DNA of 64,000 nt from Neorhizobium sp. NCHU2750 (GCF_003597675.1 NZ_CP030827.1:3903501-3967500), one strand, 5' to 3'. Numbered from the stretch's first letter, positions 21,447 to 32,300 are shown. Made by a program: numbers and translations. The notes: a model not told the origin generated them from the sequence alone.

Positions 21447-22286
21447 ATGACTTCCAGAATGGATACACGTTTCGCCAAGCTGAAGGCCGAAGGACGGCCG
21501 GCGCTGATCACCTATTTCATGGGTGGCGATCCGGATTTCGATACTTCGCTCGGCATTATGAAGGCGCTTCCGGCAGCAGGCGCGGACGTGATCGAACTGG
21601 GCATGCCCTTTTCCGATCCGATGGCCGATGGCGTTGCCATCCAGCTTGCCGGCCAACGCGCGTTGAAGGCCGGGCAGACGCTGGCCAAGACGCTGGAGCT
21701 CGCCCGCCTCTTCCGCCAGGAAGACAAGGAAACGCCGATCGTGCTGATGGGCTATTACAATCCCATCTATATCTATGGCGTCGACAAATTCCTCGACGAC
21801 GCGCTCGCATGCGGGATCGATGGCTTGATCGTCGTTGATCTGCCGTCCGAAATGGATGACGAACTCTGCATTCCGGCACTTGCCAAGGGCATCAGCTTCA
21901 TCCGCCTGACGACGCCGACGACCGACGAAAAGCGTCTGCCGGCGGTGATGAAGCATACGTCCGGCTTCGTCTATTATGTCTCGATGAACGGCATCACCGG
22001 GTCGGCTTTGCCGGATCCGTCGCTGATCTCGGGTGCCGTCGCGCGCATCAAGGGCCATACGGATCTTCCCGTCTGCGTCGGCTTCGGCGTCAAGACGGCC
22101 GATCATGCAAGGGCAATCGGCGCGGCCGCCGATGGCGTCGTCGTCGGCACGGCGATCGTCGTCCAGGTGGCCGGAAGCCTCACCAAGGATGGTGCGGCGA
22201 CACCGGATACGATTTCCGCCGTTTCCACCTTTGTCAGCGGTCTTGCAACGGGCGTGCGGTCGGCACGCCTTGCTGCGGCCGAATAA
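21447..22286 (+). CDS. trpA: Tryptophan synthase alpha chain
   Basis: TrpA cleaves indole-3-glycerol phosphate to indole, which tunnels to TrpB. The 279-residue protein has the catalytic Glu and Asp in the motif [15 protein letters not shown], the [12 protein letters not shown] strand and [14 protein letters not shown] for phosphate binding. It starts two bases after the trpB stop and is followed after 44 bases by accD. Confidence 0.98.
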   Translation: MTSRMDTRFAKLKAEGRPALITYFMGGDPDFDTSLGIMKALPAAGADVIELGMPFSDPMADGVAIQLAGQRALKAGQTLAKTLELARLFRQEDKETPIVLMGYYNPIYIYGVDKFLDDALACGIDGLIVVDLPSEMDDELCIPALAKGISFIRLTTPTTDEKRLPAVMKHTSGFVYYVSMNGITGSALPDPSLISGAVARIKGHTDLPVCVGFGVKTADHARAIGAAADGVVVGTAIVVQVAGSLTKDGAATPDTISAVSTFVSGLATGVRSARLAAAE

Positions 22287-22330
22287 CTGGCCCACATAAG
22301 GCCCGACACTATCTTATCGGAGTACCCCAA

Positions 22331-23221
22331 GTGAACTGGATCACCAATTACGTTCGACCGCGCATCAACTCCATGCTGGGTCGTCGCGAAGTTCCGGAAA
22401 ATCTCTGGATCAAGTGCCCGGAAACGGGCGAGATGGTCTTCCACAAGGACCTGGAAGAGAACAAATGGGTCATTCCGGCCTCCGGCTTCCACATGAAGAT
22501 GCCGGCCAAGGCACGCCTGAAGGATCTCTTCGACGGCGGCGAATATGAAGCCCTGCCGCAGCCCAAGGTCGCCCAGGACCCGCTGAAATTCCGCGACAGC
22601 AAGAAATATGCTGACCGCCTCAAGGACAGCCGTCTGAAGACCGAGCAGGAAGATACGATCCTCTCGGGTCTCGGCACCGTTCACGGCGTCAAGCTCGTGG
22701 CCGTCGTGCATGAGTTCAACTTCATCGGTGGTTCGCTCGGCATGGCAGCCGGCGAGGCGATCGTGAAGGCGGCCGAACGCGCGCTCTCTGAAAAATGTGC
22801 CCTCATCATCTTCCCGGCTTCTGGCGGTGCCCGCATGCAGGAAGGCATCCTGTCGCTGATGCAGCTGCCGCGCACCACGGTTGCCGTTGACCTGCTCAAG
22901 GAAGCCGGTCTTCCCTATATCTGCGTGCTGACCAATCCGACCACCGGCGGCGTCACGGCATCCTATGCGATGCTGGGTGATGTCCATATCGCCGAGCCGG
23001 GTGCCGAAATCGGCTTTGCCGGCAAGCGCGTTATCGAGCAGACCCTGCGTGAAAAGCTGCCGGAAGGCTTCCAGACCTCTGAATACCTCCTGGAACACGG
23101 CATGGTCGATATGGTCGTCAAGCGTCACGACATTCCGGAGACACTGGCCAGGATCCTTCGCATGCTGATGAAACAGCCCGTGCAGGAAGCTTTGCCGGCA
23201 CCGGTTGCCGCCATCGCCTGA
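22331..23221 (+). CDS. accD: Acetyl-CoA carboxylase carboxyltransferase subunit beta
   Basis: AccD with AccA transfers CO2 from carboxybiotin to acetyl-CoA, starting fatty acid synthesis. The 296-residue protein has the crotonase-fold core with [33 protein letters not shown] and [16 protein letters not shown]. The N-terminal segment aligns with the zinc ribbon of E. coli AccD, but only Cys29 (in WIKCPETGE) remains; the other three zinc Cys are absent, a known rhizobial trait. It lies between trpA and folC, 44 and 29 bases away. Confidence 0.97.
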   Translation: MNWITNYVRPRINSMLGRREVPENLWIKCPETGEMVFHKDLEENKWVIPASGFHMKMPAKARLKDLFDGGEYEALPQPKVAQDPLKFRDSKKYADRLKDSRLKTEQEDTILSGLGTVHGVKLVAVVHEFNFIGGSLGMAAGEAIVKAAERALSEKCALIIFPASGGARMQEGILSLMQLPRTTVAVDLLKEAGLPYICVLTNPTTGGVTASYAMLGDVHIAEPGAEIGFAGKRVIEQTLREKLPEGFQTSEYLLEHGMVDMVVKRHDIPETLARILRMLMKQPVQEALPAPVAAIA

Positions 23222-23250
23222 AACCAGAAGACACCAGTCGGAGCTTCGGG

Positions 23251-24603
23251 ATGTCCATCAAGAACCAGCCCGTAGCAAGCGCGGCCGAGCAGGAAATCGA
23301 GCGGCTGATGACCCTTCATCCGAAGGGCTTCGATCTATCGCTCGGCAGGATTACCCGGCTGCTCGAAGCGCTCAGAAACCCGCATCTGAAATTGCCGCCG
23401 GTCATTCATGTGGCCGGAACAAACGGGAAAGGCTCCTGCACGGCCTTCTGTCGGGCGCTTCTTGAAGCCGGCGGCTATGCGGTTCACGTTCATACCTCGC
23501 CGCATCTGGTCCATTGGCACGAGCGTTTTCGCATCGGCGTGAAGGGCGGTCGCGGCCAGCTGGTTGAAGATGCGCTTCTTGCCGACGCCCTGCGTCGCGT
23601 GGCTGCTGCCAATGACGGCCAGACCATTACTGTATTCGAGATTCTCACGGCGGCGACCTTCCTTCTGTTCTCCGAACAGCCGGCCGATGTCGTCGTGCTG
23701 GAAGTTGGGCTCGGCGGTCGTTTCGATGCCACCAATGTCATCCCCAAACCCGCCGTCTCGGTCATCATGCCCATCGCGCTCGATCACCAGGCCTATCTTG
23801 GCGACCGGGTGGAGCTGATCGCGGCCGAGAAGGCCGGCATCATGAAGCGTCGCCAACCTGTCGTCATCGGCCAGCAGGAATTCGATGCGGCCCGCGAAGT
23901 GCTGATTTCCACCGCTGACCGTCTCGATTGCCCGCTTTCCGTCTACGGCCAGGATTTTTCCGCTCACGAGGAATTCGGTCGCCTGATCTATCAGGATGAG
24001 GATGGTCTTCACGATCTGCCGCTGCCACGGCTTCCCGGCCGGCATCAATATGCCAATGCCGCGGCCGCCATCCGTGCCGTCAAGGCTGCGGGCTTCACGG
24101 TGACCGACGTGATGATGGAAAAGGCGATGATCGGTGTCGAATGGCCGGCACGCCTGCAACGATTGACCGAAGGCAGGTTGCTCGATGCGGCTCCAGCGGG
24201 AGCCGAGATCTGGCTGGATGGCGGGCACAATCCCGCCGGTGGCGAGGTCATCGCCGAGGCCATGGCCGCCTGCGAGGAACGCCAGCCGCGCCCGCTCTAT
24301 CTGATCACGGGCATGATCAATACGAAGGATCCGGTCGGTTATTTCCGCGCCTTCGCCGATCTTGCCGAACATGTCTTCACCATCCGCATCCGTGACAGCG
24401 AGGCGGGGCTCGACCCTGTCGTGCTGGCGCATGCAGCCTTCGATGCCGGCCTTGTGGCGGAGCCGGCGGGCTCGGTCGTGGAGGCCCTGCAGGAGATCGA
24501 TATCCGTCAGATCCCCGATCGGCCGCCACCGCGCATTCTGATTGGCGGTTCGCTCTATTTCGCCGGAAACGTTCTGGCCGACAACGAGACGCCGCCGACC
24601 TGA
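23251..24603 (+). CDS. folC: Bifunctional folylpolyglutamate / dihydrofolate synthase
   Basis: FolC adds glutamate to dihydropteroate and to folates. The 450-residue protein has the Mur-ligase fold: P-loop GTNGKGS at 56-62, the folate-binding TSPHLVHWHERF region, the ATPase EVGLGGRFDATN segment and the C-terminal domain with EIWLDGGHNPAGG. The accD-folC pair is widespread in proteobacteria. It is the last gene of the trp run, followed by a 756-base non-coding gap. Confidence 0.96.
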   Translation: MSIKNQPVASAAEQEIERLMTLHPKGFDLSLGRITRLLEALRNPHLKLPPVIHVAGTNGKGSCTAFCRALLEAGGYAVHVHTSPHLVHWHERFRIGVKGGRGQLVEDALLADALRRVAAANDGQTITVFEILTAATFLLFSEQPADVVVLEVGLGGRFDATNVIPKPAVSVIMPIALDHQAYLGDRVELIAAEKAGIMKRRQPVVIGQQEFDAAREVLISTADRLDCPLSVYGQDFSAHEEFGRLIYQDEDGLHDLPLPRLPGRHQYANAAAAIRAVKAAGFTVTDVMMEKAMIGVEWPARLQRLTEGRLLDAAPAGAEIWLDGGHNPAGGEVIAEAMAACEERQPRPLYLITGMINTKDPVGYFRAFADLAEHVFTIRIRDSEAGLDPVVLAHAAFDAGLVAEPAGSVVEALQEIDIRQIPDRPPPRILIGGSLYFAGNVLADNETPPT

Positions 24604-24669
24604 CGGGATGATCTTCGGGCCATCTCCTACCCGCTACTCCGTCTTTGCCGAAAACCATCGCCCGCGATT

Positions 24670-24858
24670 CCCCCTCTGGCCTGCCGGCCATCTCCCCCAC
24701 AAGGGGAAGAGGACTCGCTTCGCCCGCTTGCCTCGATTGGTCTGCAGCGGAACGGCTGGGTTAAGCCCTCTCCCTTGCGGGGGTCCGAAGGACGGGTTGA
24801 GACACGTGTCTCAACCCCGGCGTGGTGAGGTCTTGTTTCATTCGCCTCGCAGAGGGGC
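24670..24858. repeat. RIME-like intergenic palindromic repeat element
   Basis: The element is bounded by inverted CCCCTCT (24671-24677) and AGAGGGG (24851-24857). Inside is GGCCTGCCGGCC followed by TCTCCCCCACAAGGGG, a wording I know from the Rhizobium-specific intergenic mosaic elements (RIME). A 24-base perfect palindrome at 24794-24817 has the arm GGGTTGAGACAC and a CACGTG centre. The assignment to RIME is from memory; boundaries are approximate. Confidence 0.7.
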
Positions 24859-25296
24859 GTTATTGAGGAAAAAATCTCTCGCCATCTTCATCCCCGCCCT
24901 CAAAACCTGTGCCTACAATCATGCCGTTCCGCTTCGGCTACACCGGTCTGCATTGCCGGCGAGGCGGAGCCGGTGATTCGGAGAAACGCCCTTATGCAAG
25001 CGGGACGCCGGGGGCCGCGCAGAAAATGGTCTGCCTCTCCTTGAAGAACGGGGACGTGCGTGTGTCGCACACATACCGGGTCAGTGCCGCAAGGCATCAA
25101 ACCCGCCGCAGACGGACCGGAGTTGCGCGGAAAAACACACCGAACGGGACACGCCGTGTGTCACTTTATAAAAATTTCATTCGAGGCACCCGATGTGTCC
25201 CGGCCGAGATTTTGAAATGCCGAAATTTCAAAACCGCCAAAGGCACCAAGGGAGGACTCTGTCCGTTATTTGGATTGGCGATTATCCCAGAGGGCA
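24859..25296. other. Non-coding stretch between the repeat and the trxA terminator
   Basis: About 440 bases with no gene I can support. An open frame on the plus strand (24909-25355) reads through the trxA terminator and has no recognisable domain. Several small hairpins are present: GTGCG/CGCAC near 25056-25071, and TTTTGAAAT (25210-25218) pairing with ATTTCAAAA (25225-25233). It looks like degraded intergenic or repeat-derived sequence. Confidence 0.5.
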
Positions 25297-25329
25297 GCAA
25301 AAAACCCGGCTGGGGACCAGCCGGGTTTT
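25297..25329 (-). terminator. Intrinsic terminator of trxA
   Basis: Thirteen-base arms AAAACCCGGCTGG (25301-25313) and CCAGCCGGGTTTT (25317-25329) with a three-base loop; read on the minus strand it ends in a T-run. It lies 31 bases beyond the trxA stop and can act in both directions. Confidence 0.92.
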
Positions 25330-25330
25330 C

Positions 25331-25346
25331 GGATTCACGTGAAACA
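25331..25346. promoter_or_regulatory. parS-like site, 14/16
   Basis: GGATTCACGTGAAACA matches the ParB-binding consensus TGTTTCACGTGAAACA in 14 of 16 positions, with the right half perfect. It is intergenic, between the trxA terminator and the trxA stop, about 21 kb from the putative oriC. Confidence 0.7.
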
Positions 25347-25359
25347 CTTTGTTAAGCGT

Positions 25360-25680
25360 TTAGGCAGCGCTGGAAATCCAGGCCGAGAGGGCCGTCTTCG
25401 GAGCGGCGCCAACCTTGATGTCCGCCACTTCGCCGCCCTTGAACATGGCAAGCGTCGGGATCGAGCGCACGCCGAACTGGGCGGCCAGTTCCGGGTTCTC
25501 GTCGATATTGAGCTTGGCGACCTTGACCTTGCCGGAAAGCTCGGTTGCGATCTCTTCAAGGCTCGGGGCGATCATCTTGCACGGACCGCACCATTCGGCC
25601 CAGAAGTCGACGACCACCGGCTCAGCGGAGTTCAGCACTTCGGCCTGGAAATTGTTGGTATCGACTTTCACGGTAGCCAT
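25360..25680 (-). CDS. trxA: Thioredoxin
   Basis: A 106-residue thioredoxin with the redox motif WCGPC at residues 30-34, the buried Asp in VVVDFWAEW and the cis-Pro loop RSIPTLAMF. It reduces disulfides in cytoplasmic proteins and is regenerated by thioredoxin reductase. The ATG at 25680 gives the canonical [11 protein letters not shown] start; an in-frame start 60 bases upstream would add an unrelated leader. It is the last gene downstream of addBA, 71 bases after the addA stop. Confidence 0.97.
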   Translation of the reverse strand: MATVKVDTNNFQAEVLNSAEPVVVDFWAEWCGPCKMIAPSLEEIATELSGKVKVAKLNIDENPELAAQFGVRSIPTLAMFKGGEVADIKVGAAPKTALSAWISSAA

Positions 25681-25751
25681 CGGGCTCTCCTTCGATTCGT
25701 TTGTTAGTGCAAATGTGAGGACGGCATTGATCCTTTTCAATAACCGTCATG

Positions 25752-28700
25752 TCACTTTGTTTTGAGCTCCGCAAGCGAACGCGCCATCAGCTCGACAGGT
25801 AATGTGATGATCTTCGCCGTCTCGGTATAGACCAGTATGCAGTCGATGATCCTGCCCGGATAGAGGGGGCCAAGGATCTCGCGATAGATCGCCAGCTGCG
25901 CCCGGTGCGACAGCGGCACGGCATCCGTCTCGATCGGCGGCACCCGGTTGGTCTTATAGTCGAGGATGATCACCCGGTTGTCGGTTTCCACCAGCCGGTC
26001 GATACGTCCGGAAATGGCAAACTCCTGCCCCTCCAGCGCCAGCGTCCCCATGATCGATACTTCCGACTGGCTGCGAGCCGAAAACACCGGAGCGAGGTCC
26101 GCATGGGTCAGCACCGCCATGATGCTGGTGACCAGATCATCTCGTTCCCGTTGCGGCCAGAAACGCGCTGCGCGATCGAGATAGCGCTGCGCGGCGGCTT
26201 CTCGTTCGGCCTCGGGAAATTCCGTCAGCATCTGCATCATCCGGTGAACGAGCTTGCCCTTCTGCAAGGCAAGGCTTCCAGAGGCCTTCTCGCCGAAGAG
26301 TGGCGAGGTGACGATCAGATCATCGGCATCGTCGTCGATCATCGTGCCGGCGCCCGACGGGCTGAGCGGTCGCGGCAGGATCTTCTGCGGCGATAAAGGT
26401 TTGAACAGGGCAGGGGGCAGGCTCGGCCTCTCGGCCGCCTCGGCGGCTCCATGCTCCGCCACGGGCACGGTCTTGCCCGCCGAGACCGGCAACCGCCAGC
26501 GAAGACCACCCCATTCGCCCTCCGGTCCGCTGAAGGTCGCAGCACTGCAATGATCTTCATCGAGCATCAGGGCGCGCGAAATCAGCGCCTGCCAGCTATC
26601 GGGATTGTCCCGCACGCCGCGATAGCCGCAGACGATCAGCCAGTCGGCGGCCCGCGTCATGCCCACATAGAGCAGCCGGCGGTTCTCCTCTTCCGCCGAA
26701 ATCTTCAGCCGTTCCTCGTCGGCAACCGTCAGCGTGTTGGAAAGACCCTTGCCGGCCAGCCACGCCGGCACCTCGCCGACACTCGTCTTCAGCATCCGGA
26801 ACTTCGCCACATGCGACGAATTGAAGGCCTTGGAATTGCTGTCGACCAGAAACACGACCGGCGCCTCGAGGCCCTTGGAGGCATGCACGGTCATGATCCG
26901 CACCTCGTTGCGGCCGCCATCCTGCTCGCGCTTCACCTCCGGGCTCTCCAGTTCCAGCGTCGAGACGAAGGCCTGCAGGCCGGGCAGGCCCGATGTCTCG
27001 TGGTCCAGCGCAAAGGTCAGGAACTCGTCGAGAATATCCCCGGCCTCGGTCCCGAGCCGCGCCAGAAATTTTCGGCGCCCGCCATACTGTCCAAGCAGCC
27101 GGGCATAGAGATCATGTGGGCTCAGGGCGCGTGACAGGACAAGCATGTGCTGCAACCGCTCGGTCGCATCGCGGAACCGCAACGGCTGCTCTTCCGCCAG
27201 CCGGTTGAGTTCTGCCCAGGCGCTCTCCCCCTCAGGCCGAAGCGCCGCGATCTCGAACACATCCTCTTCGGACAGATTGAAGAGGGGGCTCTTCAACAGC
27301 GCCGCAAGCGACAGGTCGTCCTGAGGCAGAAGCAGAAAGCGCCCGAGCGCCAAAAGATCCTGCACGGCGATATGGCTCGTCAGCCGCAAGCGGTCGGCAC
27401 CGGCCACCGGAATATTGCCGCCGCGTTTCAGCGCTCGTGTCAGCGCATTGACGAAGGCATCGCGCTTGCGCACCAGAACCAGAATGTCGCCCGGCTCGAT
27501 TGCCCGCTGCTCACCCTTCTCGATGATCGTTTCACGCCCGATCATCTCGCCGATCCGCGCCGCGATCCGGCTTGCGAGGATTGCGACCGGCGCCTTGTCC
27601 GGGGTGGAATCGAAGGGGGCGGTCCAGTCCTCTTCCTGTTCGGAAACGTCAGGCGCCACCACGTCCCAGAGATCGACGGCGCCGGCATGGCCCATCCGGT
27701 TCGACCGATGCTGCACCGGATCGCCATCGGCGCTCAGCCCCTTGGCATTCTCTGCCACCGAGAAGACCTGGTCGACGGCCGAAAGCACATCGGCTGTGGA
27801 GCGGAAGGAGAGGGGAAGCCGGATCGCGTGAAATGCCTGCCCACTGTCGCGAACCTGAACTTGCGTGGCGCTACGCTCCTCGGCAAACCGTTCCGGCCTT
27901 GCGCCCTGGAAGGAATAGATCGACTGCTTCTCGTCGCCCACCGCAAAGATCGTCCGCAGCGTTTCACGCGCACTGGCACCGGAATAGAAATCCTCCGCCA
28001 GCGACTTGACCACCGTCCACTGGATCGGGCTCGTGTCCTGCGCCTCGTCGACAAGGATATGATCGATGCCCTGGTCGAGCTTGTAATGCACCCAGGCACC
28101 GACACTGTCGCGGGTCAGAAGATCGGCCGTGCGGGCAATCAGGTCCTCGAAATCGAGCAGGCTGCGCCGCCGCTTCAGCTCCTCGTAATCCTCGGTCAGA
28201 CGTTCGGCGAGCGTCAGTGCCGCCTTGGTCGCGACAAACATCCGCACCAGCCGCAGACGATCCCGGCAGGCAAAGACATGGTTGCGGGCCTGATCGATCG
28301 CGCTCGCCAACTCCGGCGCGATCTTCACCATGGCGCTGGCAATCAGGCTGCGATCCGCCTTCACCGTGCCCTTGGCGGTGAGGAAGATCGATTCCAGATG
28401 CTCGGCCCTCTTGGCAGCCTCCGGCTCCTTCGCCACCACCCTCAGCCCATAGGCCACCTCATGAACGGTGGAACCGCCTTTCTGGTCGGCGAGCGACAGA
28501 TAGAGATCGAGCGTGATGCCGGAGAGACCGGGAAGCGGCCAATAGCTCTCCGCCACGCTTTCCTCGGTGTCCGCTTCGCCCAAGCCGAGCAGTTGCCTGA
28601 GCCGCGGTCCGATCCCACCCTGATGGTCAGCCTCGGCCACGAAGCGGCGGATCGCGGTGCGGTTGGTGACGATATCGGAAAGCAGCGTGTCCAGCCCGAA

Positions 28701-29330
28701 CTCATCACCGAGATCGAGCACATGGGCGAAGGCCTCGGCAAGCTCAGCGTCGCCCTCCGCCGATGTGGCGGTCAACAGAGACCGTCGCGCCTCGGCCAGG
28801 AGCGCAGACGCTGCCCGGTCGTCGAGCACGGAAAAATGCCCGGCAACATTGGCCTCTAGCGGAAACTGGTGCAGCAGCGCCTCGCAGAAGGCATGGATGG
28901 TCTGGATCTTCAGCCCGCCGGGCGTCTCCAGCGCCTTGGCAAACAGCCGCCTTGCCTCCGCAAGCTTGAACGAATCCGGCTCAGAACCTTCGATAGCCGC
29001 GATCCGCTTGCGCAACTCCTCATCGGCAAGCACCGTCCATTCGGAGAGCCGCTGGAACACCCGGTTCGACATTTCGGATGCCGCAGCCTTGGTATAGGTG
29101 AGGCAGAGAATGGAGGAGGGGCGGCAGCCCGCAAGCAGCAGACGGATCACCCGCTGGGTCAGGACATGCGTCTTGCCGGATCCGGCATTGGCCGACACCC
29201 AGGCGGAACCGGCCGGATCCGAGGCACGCGATTGCTGCACCGTCGTCCAGTCGATCCAGCTCTTCGAATCGTCACTCCTCGGCAGGTCGTCGGTTGCAAG
29301 GCCGTCGCTCAAAAGCTCACTCATCGCCAT
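25752..29330 (-). CDS. addA: Double-strand break repair helicase-nuclease AddA
   Basis: AddA with AddB resects double-strand ends for RecA loading, replacing RecBCD in alphaproteobacteria. The 1192-residue protein is a UvrD-type helicase: Walker A SANAGSGKTHVLTQ near residues 45-58, LCLTYTKAAASEMSNRV, motif II VDEAQDTSPIQW, EEENRRLLYVGMTRA (motif VI), and a C-terminal RecB-like nuclease with GRIDRLVETDNRVIILDYKTN. I chose the ATG at 29330, which has GGGGAGG at good spacing and overlaps the addB stop by 14 bases; ATG 29324 is also possible. In the divL-tsaE-murU-addB-addA-trxA run. Confidence 0.97.
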   Translation of the reverse strand: MAMSELLSDGLATDDLPRSDDSKSWIDWTTVQQSRASDPAGSAWVSANAGSGKTHVLTQRVIRLLLAGCRPSSILCLTYTKAAASEMSNRVFQRLSEWTVLADEELRKRIAAIEGSEPDSFKLAEARRLFAKALETPGGLKIQTIHAFCEALLHQFPLEANVAGHFSVLDDRAASALLAEARRSLLTATSAEGDAELAEAFAHVLDLGDEFGLDTLLSDIVTNRTAIRRFVAEADHQGGIGPRLRQLLGLGEADTEESVAESYWPLPGLSGITLDLYLSLADQKGGSTVHEVAYGLRVVAKEPEAAKRAEHLESIFLTAKGTVKADRSLIASAMVKIAPELASAIDQARNHVFACRDRLRLVRMFVATKAALTLAERLTEDYEELKRRRSLLDFEDLIARTADLLTRDSVGAWVHYKLDQGIDHILVDEAQDTSPIQWTVVKSLAEDFYSGASARETLRTIFAVGDEKQSIYSFQGARPERFAEERSATQVQVRDSGQAFHAIRLPLSFRSTADVLSAVDQVFSVAENAKGLSADGDPVQHRSNRMGHAGAVDLWDVVAPDVSEQEEDWTAPFDSTPDKAPVAILASRIAARIGEMIGRETIIEKGEQRAIEPGDILVLVRKRDAFVNALTRALKRGGNIPVAGADRLRLTSHIAVQDLLALGRFLLLPQDDLSLAALLKSPLFNLSEEDVFEIAALRPEGESAWAELNRLAEEQPLRFRDATERLQHMLVLSRALSPHDLYARLLGQYGGRRKFLARLGTEAGDILDEFLTFALDHETSGLPGLQAFVSTLELESPEVKREQDGGRNEVRIMTVHASKGLEAPVVFLVDSNSKAFNSSHVAKFRMLKTSVGEVPAWLAGKGLSNTLTVADEERLKISAEEENRRLLYVGMTRAADWLIVCGYRGVRDNPDSWQALISRALMLDEDHCSAATFSGPEGEWGGLRWRLPVSAGKTVPVAEHGAAEAAERPSLPPALFKPLSPQKILPRPLSPSGAGTMIDDDADDLIVTSPLFGEKASGSLALQKGKLVHRMMQMLTEFPEAEREAAAQRYLDRAARFWPQRERDDLVTSIMAVLTHADLAPVFSARSQSEVSIMGTLALEGQEFAISGRIDRLVETDNRVIILDYKTNRVPPIETDAVPLSHRAQLAIYREILGPLYPGRIIDCILVYTETAKIITLPVELMARSLAELKTK

Positions 29331-32300
29331 CGGCCTCCCCGTCGTCATCCGCCGTCGACCATTCGGCGACGCGGGCGAGATGATCATACTCGCCGCCGAA
29401 ATCACCCTGGGCGAAGGGGATCAGCCGCGAGGCAAATCCGGCCTCACCCTTGCGCAGCTTGATGACGAACTTGGTCAGCTGCTCGATCGAATCCTGCGCC
29501 AGATCGATCGCCGATTTCGGTTGCCGCTTGGCGGTAGCCGACGATCCCTCGTTATTGACGCGGTCAGTCCGGAACCTGTCTCCCGGCCGCAGCCGCACAT
29601 AGATGAGGTCACCCGGTTGCTGCACGCCCATCGTCTTGAACGCGCCGGCCTGCAATGCTGCCGCCTCCAGCGCCAGCTGCGGGTCGAGCAGGGAGCGCGC
29701 CTGCGAGGCGGTTGGGCTCAGGCCAGTCTTGTAGTCGATAATGTCTGCCTCGCCGCTGCGCTTGAGATCGATCCGATCGGCAATGCCGGTAATCCGAATA
29801 CCGGCTTCTGCCACCTCGAAGCCGGCACCGGCCTCGGTCACAGTGCTGCGCAGCTCTGGCGCGCGCTTCTCTTCCCAATCGAGAAAGGCCCGCGCCACCT
29901 CGCGGAAGCGCGGCCGCCAGACCCGGTCGATATGCGGCGGCAGCTGCTCGGCATCAAAAAGCTCATCGGTGATCCGCGCCATTGATTCACGTGAAACAGG
30001 CGTGCCCGGCTTGTGGCCCTCGCGCGTATAGCGGTCGATGATCGCATGGTAGAGCGTGCCGCGTTCGGCCGCCCCCGGATCCTCGTTGAAAGGAGACAGC
30101 GGATCGAGCCTCAGCACACGCCGGGCATAGATCGAATAGGGGTCGCGCCGCAGCCGCCCCACTTCGCTGAATGAGTATTTGACCGGCTGCAACTCCGCTG
30201 GTGGCCGCGGGGTAGGGCGCTTGGCCCCCGGCTGGTTTTCCCCCTGGTCGATCAGCGATGCCCAGTGCCTGAAATCCTCGCCACGGCTTTTCAGCTCCTC
30301 GGCAAACTTTCGGCCGCCCAGTGCCAGAAGCCGCTGCAGCCAGCGCGAGGCAACCGTCGGCGTCGAGCCTTGGCGCAGTGCCCGTGAAAAGATCAGGTTG
30401 CGGGTGCCGCAGGCCATCTCGAAGTCATGCGCCAATTGGCCGATCCGCCGCTCGGGTGGCTCCAGCCCCATATCGGTCTTCATCGATCGCGACAGGAACG
30501 GGTTGTTGACCGTCTGGCCCGGCCACGATCCTTCGTTGAGACCACCGAGGATCATCGTGTCGACGCTCTGCAGGCGTGCTTCGAGCGTCCCGAAGATGAA
30601 CACGCGGGGATTGGCAAGCGAACGTGGCTTCACCGCCTCGCCGGTCGTCAGCGCCATGACGATATCGATCCATTGCGGCCCGTCGGCCTCCAGCTGGCCG
30701 TCGGTCTCGATCACCTCGGCCAAAAGGCCCGACAGCCGATCGCCGGCCTCGCCCGACCACAGGCCGGCAAGATCGCCGCGTTCGTCGATCGCTATCGCCT
30801 CCAGCGCCCGGCCGGTACGAGTGGCCCAGTCCGACAGGGTGAGCTTTGCGGTCAACCCGCGTCCGTCCGCCCGTCGTGCCACGAAGGCACCGACCAAAGG
30901 TTCGACCGCCGCCGCAATCCGCCGCGCCACATCACGTGCCGCGTCCTCGGCACCTTCGGGCAGCGAGGCACGCCATTGCGGATTATGCCGGTCGTCGAGG
31001 ATTGCCTCCAGCTGCGTTTCGAGCAGCGGCTCCAGCGTGGAAATATCCATGTCGCCCACGCCACCGCGCAGCGCCAGCACTTCCAGCGCATCGATCGCGG
31101 CGCGCAGATCTTTGGCCGGCAGACCAAGCCGCACCAGCGGATGCTTCAGAAGGCCGACAATCGCCACCGGATCGCCGGGCCGAAGCGTTGCCTCGAGCAG
31201 AAGCTGGGTGAGGGTGCCCTGCGGCGATCCGGAAAGCGAGGCACCGGCCGAATCGTCGGCCAGAATGCCGAAGCGCGCAAGCTCGGCGGCAACACGACGG
31301 CCAAGCGCGCGGTCCGGCGTGATCAGCGCCGCCTGTGCCACGCCGCCATTGCGCCCCGGCTTTTCCAGCGCCAGCCTGAGCGCGATGGCAATCGCCACCG
31401 CTTCCTCCCGCTCGCTCGCCGCCTCGATCAGCGACACATCGGCAAAGGCCTGGCGCAGCCTTTCGGGGTCGGCGTCGTCGCGCCAGCTGTTCCAGCCATC
31501 CGTCGCCTTGGCGGGCAAAAGCGCCTGCGAGATCGCCCGACCGCGAAAGTTAAGATCGGCATCGATGGCGCCGATCACCTCGACCTCGCTGCGCGTCACG
31601 CCGATCTTCTTCAACAGTCGCGCCAGACCGAATTGCGAATGGCTGCGGCCGGCCGTATCCGGCCTGCCGTCAAATGTCTGTTCGTCGACCATCGCCCATT
31701 GCTCGTCCGGCATCGACTGGTCGAGCCCCGGCAGAACCACGGTTCCATTCGGCAGGCGCGAGATCGCCGTAATCAGTTCGGCCGCAGCAGGCACAGATCC
31801 GGTCGATCCGGCAACGATCACCGGCCCCTTGTGCCGTTTCTCACTGATTCGCCTGGCTTCGCTGGTGAGGATCGTGGCTCGGTGTTTTGCCGGCGACGAG
31901 CGTTTCAGCTCCTCGAGCCGCACCGGCCAGAAGGCACTGGCGATCTTCAAGAACTCGGCGGTCAATTGCCACCAGAGCGCATGGTCTCCGGTCTTGAGGT
32001 TTTTCAGATCCGACCAGTCCCGGTCCTCGGTCTCCACCGCATCGATCAGTTCGGCCAGCGCCCGGGCAAGCCAGATCGCATCCGCCGGGCTTGCCGGTGC
32101 CACGAGCGGGGATTCGGAATGGATGTCGAGCACGACTTTCGGCAGCTGGTTGCGCCAGGCAAGGATCAGTCGTCCAAGTTCCAGAAGCCGTGCCGTGCCG
32201 CCGATCGGCATGGCAAGATCCATCTCTTCCGGTGCCGTCAGATCGAAGAAACCGCTGTCGTCATCGGTTTCGCCAAGCGGCCGGATGACGGGAAGAATGG

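Noticed and set aside
24794..24817. 24-base palindrome with CACGTG centre as a parS site
   Set aside because: Outside the central hexamer it does not match the parS consensus, and it fits better as part of the RIME-like repeat.
24909..25355. Open frame of 148 codons on the plus strand after folC
   Set aside because: It reads through the trxA terminator and the parS-like site, has no recognisable domain and sits in repeat-like DNA.
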